Shown: positions 5,287-8,262 of the stretch, in pieces | Layout: each line of letters begins with the position of its first letter | Position numbering within the stretch: position 1 is the stretch's first letter | Origin: an uncultured Planctomycetaceae bacterium | Lineage (GTDB): Bacteria > Planctomycetota > Planctomycetia > Pirellulales > Pirellulaceae | DNA: 8,262 nucleotides | Assembly (NCBI GenBank): GCA_937967755.1 | Contig: CALBTA010000570.1 | Coordinates: 1 to 8,262 of the forward strand | Direction of reading: 5' to 3' | Made by a program: the position numbers and the translations under genes | Notes under the pieces: model-generated | The model's database searches: none | Told to the model about the DNA's origin: nothing | Seen by the model: the letters and a program-made list of their open reading frames with translations, nothing else

Positions 5287-6927
5287 ATGAGTTCGCCGCC
5301 GATTGTTGCTGAAGTGATTGAGGAGAGCCCGCGGGCGCCGGCGGAAGCGAGTGCGCCGCGGTCGGCACGGCAGATCGCGACTGGCCCGGCGGTTCGGGTG
5401 CGAGAGTTCGCCGCCATCGCTTTGATGATTGCGCTGGCCGACGTCACGCTTTATTGGGGGCATGGGTACGCGGGGATCGGTGCGTTCTTGTTGGCTTCGC
5501 CGTTGATTTTCCTGCTGGGATTGCCGAAGCGCTATTTCTGCAAGGCGATGTGGATTCCCGCGGCAGTCTTGGTTTTGATCGTCGCCCGGGTGGTTTGGTT
5601 TGGTTCGCCGCTGCGTGCCGTTTGCGGGTTCGCGGTATTGGCGATGGTGTTGGCGGCGATGCAAGCCGGCCGTGTGAACTTCGGCGCGTGGCTGCTGCCT
5701 TGGCAAGCACCAGTCGCTGGAGTCGTCGCGCTGGCGGCTTACCTGCGGGCGTTGGCCGGCCGGCTGGGCTTCATTCCCAAGGGTTTGATCTTAGGCGTTG
5801 GAATTCCGGCCGCCGCTTTGTTGGCGTTCAGCACGTTGTTCGTATTGGCCAACCCCGATGTGCTTACGGTCGTCAGCGATATCATCGGACGGGTGAGCGA
5901 AACGCTGCGCGAGTGGATGTCGGTACTCTCGGTTTCCGAAGTGTTCGTGTGGATGCTGACCGCGTTGCTGACCGCCGGGTTGCTGCGCCCACTGGTGCAG
6001 TTGTCTCGCCTGGCGGGCTGGCGGTCGCGCGAAGGGGAACAACCACCGGCGGCGGGCGAAGCGAAGCAGCAGTCGTCGACGCTTTACCCAGCGTACCGCA
6101 ACGCATTGATTTCGGTCATCGTGCTGTTCTCGCTTTACTTGACGTTTGAATTCAAGACGCTGTGGTTTCGCGAGTTTCCGTCCGGGTTTTATTACGCGGG
6201 GTACGCTCACCAAGGGGCCTTCTGGTTGACGGTCGCGCTGGCGTTGGCGACGGGCGTATTGTCGGTGATCTTTCGCGGAACGATCTTCACCGACCCGCGC
6301 TTGCCAACTTTACGCCGCCTGGCGTGGGCGTGGAGCGGGCTAAACCTGTTGTTAGCGATCGCGGTTTACAACCGGCTGTTCATCTACATCAACTTCAACG
6401 GCCTGACGCACATGCGGATCGTCGGCATCCTTGGCATCTCGGCGGTGGTCGCGGGCTTCGTGCTGGTTGTATGGAAGATCGCCCGGCGGCGAAACTTCCT
6501 CTGGCTGCTGAACCGGCAGTCGTGGGTGTTGGCGGCGGCCGTGCTGATCTATGCGATGCTGCCGGTTGATATGATCGCGGTTTCTTACAATGTGCGGCGC
6601 GTGATGGCGGGTGATGTCTCGGCGATCATGCAGATTGGCGTCAAGCCGATTGACGATGAAGGCACGCTGGCGTTGCTCCCGCTGTTAGAGTGCGAACACC
6701 CCGACATTCACACCGGTGTGCGAGCGTTGCTGGCCGAACGGCATGACGTTTTACGGAAGCAGGCCCAGAAGCGTGAGTGGCTGGGTTGGACGGCGTCGCA
6801 AGGCTTGGACGATCACGCAATGCGTCGGCTGAATGCAGAGGAAGATCAGTGGAGCGACTACGAAGACCCGGCCGCGCGAAACGCGGAGCTTCAGCGCTTC
6901 TATGACTTCGCTTACCAGTGGTATTAG
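5287..6927 (+). CDS. Polytopic membrane protein, DUF4153/DUF4173 type
   Basis: I place the start at ATG 5287 (546 residues). A GTG at 5227 is in frame but would translate the hairpin repeat at 5242-5278. Residues 1-38 are a polar, Pro/Ala-rich cytoplasmic tail without a signal peptide. About ten to twelve hydrophobic helices follow between 41 and 431, interrupted by a hydrophilic loop near 243-268. The segments FYYAGYAHQGAFW (301-313) and YNRLFIYINFNGLTHMR (361-377) fit the conserved core of the DUF4153/DUF4173 family, whose molecular role is unknown. After the last helix a soluble, acidic and Trp-rich tail of about 110 residues begins near 434, with PIDDEGTLALLPLLE at 454-468, and the protein ends in FYDFAYQWY. 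It lies 93 bp behind the methyltransferase gene on the same strand, so co-transcription is possible. Confidence 0.88.
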   Translation: MSSPPIVAEVIEESPRAPAEASAPRSARQIATGPAVRVREFAAIALMIALADVTLYWGHGYAGIGAFLLASPLIFLLGLPKRYFCKAMWIPAAVLVLIVARVVWFGSPLRAVCGFAVLAMVLAAMQAGRVNFGAWLLPWQAPVAGVVALAAYLRALAGRLGFIPKGLILGVGIPAAALLAFSTLFVLANPDVLTVVSDIIGRVSETLREWMSVLSVSEVFVWMLTALLTAGLLRPLVQLSRLAGWRSREGEQPPAAGEAKQQSSTLYPAYRNALISVIVLFSLYLTFEFKTLWFREFPSGFYYAGYAHQGAFWLTVALALATGVLSVIFRGTIFTDPRLPTLRRLAWAWSGLNLLLAIAVYNRLFIYINFNGLTHMRIVGILGISAVVAGFVLVVWKIARRRNFLWLLNRQSWVLAAAVLIYAMLPVDMIAVSYNVRRVMAGDVSAIMQIGVKPIDDEGTLALLPLLECEHPDIHTGVRALLAERHDVLRKQAQKREWLGWTASQGLDDHAMRRLNAEEDQWSDYEDPAARNAELQRFYDFAYQWY

Positions 6928-6953
6928 GCCACAACAGCGTGACTGAGCGGAGC

Positions 6954-6997
6954 GGCGCTAGCCGCCGATGTGTAGCGACTCACGCGCGGCTAGCGCC
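6954..6997. repeat. Long inverted repeat GGCGCTAGCCGC
   Basis: GGCGCTAGCCGC (6954-6965) and GCGGCTAGCGCC (6986-6997) are perfect 12-bp inverted copies separated by 20 bases. The flanks GTGACTGAGCGG and TAGCGGCTCAC are also partly complementary, so the unit may extend from about 6940 to 7008. It begins 26 bases after the membrane-protein stop codon. It could be a strong 3' hairpin protecting the mRNA, but there is no T-run for an intrinsic terminator. Confidence 0.75.
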
Positions 6998-7019
6998 TAG
7001 CGGCTCACAATTTAAAAAA

Positions 7020-7071
7020 TGGCTCCAGGCTAGCACAGGTGGGAAGCCCTGCGATCACTTTCCTGGAGCCA
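7020..7071 (+). repeat. Inverted repeat TGGCTCCAGG with 32-base loop, upstream of a strong ribosome binding site
   Basis: TGGCTCCAGG (7020-7029) pairs perfectly with CCTGGAGCCA (7062-7071). The loop contains a smaller CAGG/CCTG pairing. The right arm ends three bases before GGGAGG (7075-7080), so as RNA this would be a stable stem just upstream of a ribosome binding site. It might be a 5' leader element of the small gene candidate that follows; this role is inferred from position only. Confidence 0.55.
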
Positions 7072-7086
7072 CGTGGGAGGAACGAT

Positions 7087-7277
7087 ATGAGTTAGTATGC
7101 AGCCGGCCGCCAAAAGGTTCGGTGCGGTGGCATACAGTCATAATTGTCTCAGCCGTTGCAATCATTCCAGCAGATGTGGTCGCGCTCTGGAAAGTTGTTT
7201 CGCCAAGGCGGATTCGCTCTCAATCGCCGCCCAAACCCGCACTGCTGACCCGCATTTCTGGTATGCTGAGGGATTAG
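7087..7277 (+). pseudogene. Candidate small membrane-protein gene, frameshifted or wrongly started
   Basis: GGGAGG (7075-7080) sits 6 bases before ATG 7087, an ideal initiation signal, but the frame closes at once: ATG AGT TAG. One extra base right after the start would join it to a frame open to TAG 7275-7277. That frame encodes WHTVIIVSAVAII and the following ADVVALWKVV, a good single transmembrane helix with basic residues on both sides, then a short basic tail ending in GMLRD. Without a frameshift, GTG 7122 could start a 51-residue protein from the weak site AAAAGG (7112-7117). I recognise no family. Alternatives are a real two-codon regulatory ORF, a sequencing error, or chance. Confidence 0.25.
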
Positions 7278-7470
7278 TTGGCGGCCGATCCCAGGCACGT
7301 CAACAGGCGGCCCCATCTTGGGCTGCTGGCAGAGTTCTGCATGCATTTGTGGATCTCCGACCTTCCAATTTGAACGATCTTTTTCGGGTGCGCGCAACCC
7401 ACAGGCACGGAGTGCGCGCTGCCGAAGACCACAACAAAGCGACCGCACATTAGCGACGGGACAAACAACA

Positions 7471-7487
7471 GGCGGGCAATTTCCGTG
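7471..7487 (+). promoter_or_regulatory. Ribosome binding site and GTG start of the aminotransferase
   Basis: AGGCGGG (7470-7476) lies 8 bases before GTG 7485. No ATG is available in frame nearby; the upstream frame has only ATT codons. The protein from GTG opens with PLARPEL, exactly where members of this aminotransferase family usually begin. Confidence 0.6.
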
Positions 7488-8262
7488 CCCTTGGCTCGGC
7501 CGGAACTCGGCGACGAAGAGATTTCAGCGGTTGTCGAGACGCTTCGCAGCGGGCAGCTTTGCCAAGGCGAAGTGACCGAGCGATTCGAGCGGGCCTTCGC
7601 CGACGAGATCGGGGCCGAGCACGCTGTCGCCGTGACGAGCGGATCGACCGCGCTATTGGTCGCGATGCAGGCGATGGGTATCGGCCCGGGCGACGAGGTG
7701 ATCGTTCCCGACATCACGTTCGCCACCACCGCCACGGCGGCGGTCTATTTAGGGGCGAAGCCGGTCTTCTGCGACATTCATCCCGACGACTTTTGCCTGG
7801 ATATCCATCGGTGCGCCGACCTGATCAACGAGCGAACGAAGTTGGTGGTTCCCGTTCACTTGGGCGGTGCCGTCGTTGATGTTGATTCGTTGCGTCAATT
7901 GCTGGCAGATCGAAACATTCAGATTCTGGAAGACGCAGCCGGTGCCCACTTGGCCTCACGCGATGGGCGAATGGCCGGCACGCTGGGCGATGCGGCGATC
8001 TTCAGTTTCACACCGACTAAACCGATCACCACCGGCGAAGGCGGCGTCATTACCACTAACAGCGTCACATTGGCCAAGCGCTGCCGGTTGATTCGCAACT
8101 TCGGCGACGAAGGGAAATTTGCCTGGCACTCGCTGGGTTTCAATTTTCGCATGACGGCGATGTCCGCCGCCATCGGCATCGAGCAGGTCAAACGGCTGCC
8201 GGCGAACGTCGAGCGTCGACGGGAAATCGCCGCGGCCTATAACGAAACGTTTTTTTCGATGG
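7485..8262 (+). CDS. DegT/DnrJ/EryC1/StrS-family PLP aminotransferase (C-terminus cut by window edge)
   Basis: From GTG 7485 the frame stays open to the right edge, giving 259 residues of a family that is normally about 370-400 long. Landmarks in order: PLARPEL at the N-terminus, SGQLCQG at 22-28, the phosphate-binding GSTAL at 53-57, the VPDITFATTATA strand-turn at 74-85, PVHLGG at 123-128, ILEDAAGAH at 147-155 with Asp150 pairing with the pyridine nitrogen, FSFTPTKPITTGEGG at 173-187 with Lys179 as the Schiff-base lysine, and LGFNFRMTAMSAAIG at 217-231. All PLP-binding residues are present. These enzymes transfer an amino group, usually from glutamate, to a keto-sugar nucleotide used in surface glycans or secondary metabolites. 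The exact sugar cannot be told here because the C-terminal part and neighbouring sugar genes are outside the window. Confidence 0.93.
   Translation, partial: MPLARPELGDEEISAVVETLRSGQLCQGEVTERFERAFADEIGAEHAVAVTSGSTALLVAMQAMGIGPGDEVIVPDITFATTATAAVYLGAKPVFCDIHPDDFCLDIHRCADLINERTKLVVPVHLGGAVVDVDSLRQLLADRNIQILEDAAGAHLASRDGRMAGTLGDAAIFSFTPTKPITTGEGGVITTNSVTLAKRCRLIRNFGDEGKFAWHSLGFNFRMTAMSAAIGIEQVKRLPANVERRREIAAAYNETFFSM

Larger units (their letters stand above)
6928..7484. other. Intergenic region with inverted repeats, no confident gene
   Basis: This 557-bp stretch carries a 12-bp inverted repeat (6954-6997), an AT-rich spot (7007-7019), a long-loop 10-bp inverted repeat (7020-7071), and a strong ribosome binding site followed by ATG AGT TAG. 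An out-of-frame 51-codon ORF encodes one transmembrane helix (7122-7277). From 7278 to 7470 I see no gene, repeat or promoter worth naming; open frames there give compositionally odd proteins and look accidental. I found no intrinsic terminator for the membrane-protein gene. Confidence 0.7.

Noticed and set aside
7097..7453. 118-codon open frame from ATG 7097
   Set aside because: The product has no recognisable domain, a low-complexity Ala/Arg/His composition, and no ribosome binding site; it looks accidental.

Overview
The window looks like chromosomal DNA of a planctomycete, most likely a Pirellulales-type bacterium. The main reason is a Hanks-type Ser/Thr kinase fused through one transmembrane helix to a long WD40 region, with linker and juxtamembrane signatures typical of planctomycete kinases. 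Moderately high GC, spacious intergenic regions and abundant palindromic intergenic repeats fit. The lineage is inferred from family resemblance; there is no rRNA or other marker gene.

Layout: (1) 1-2902, minus strand: the kinase-WD40 protein, cut at its C-terminal end by the window edge (967 residues visible). (2) 2903-3468: a divergent intergenic region with a 16-bp AT-rich palindrome, two tandem hairpins built from the same GCGCTGACA core, and a doubtful 48-codon ORF. (3) 3469-4371, plus strand: a 300-residue multi-zinc-ribbon protein ending in two TFIIB-type modules. (4) 4480-5193, plus: a class I SAM-dependent methyltransferase with a clear signal peptide. (5) 5287-6927, plus: a polytopic membrane protein of the DUF4153/DUF4173 type. 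(6) 6928-7484: a non-coding or degraded stretch with two long inverted repeats, a strong Shine-Dalgarno site followed by a two-codon ORF, and an out-of-frame 51-codon transmembrane ORF. (7) 7485-8262, plus: a DegT/DnrJ/EryC1 PLP aminotransferase, cut at its C-terminal end.

The plus-strand genes 3469-6927 are co-directional with gaps of about 90-110 bp, so they may be co-transcribed, but each gap holds palindromic repeats and I see no classical hairpin-plus-T-run terminator. No shared pathway for them is evident. The aminotransferase probably belongs to a sugar-nucleotide (surface polysaccharide) locus continuing to the right.

I found no CRISPR array, transposase, tRNA, rRNA or recognisable defence system. 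The most interesting signals are that every intergenic gap carries palindromic repeat units, in two cases placed so that the repeat appears to provide or mask the ribosome binding site of the next gene; a methyltransferase apparently exported from the cytoplasm; and the possible frameshifted or leader-type small gene at 7020-7277.
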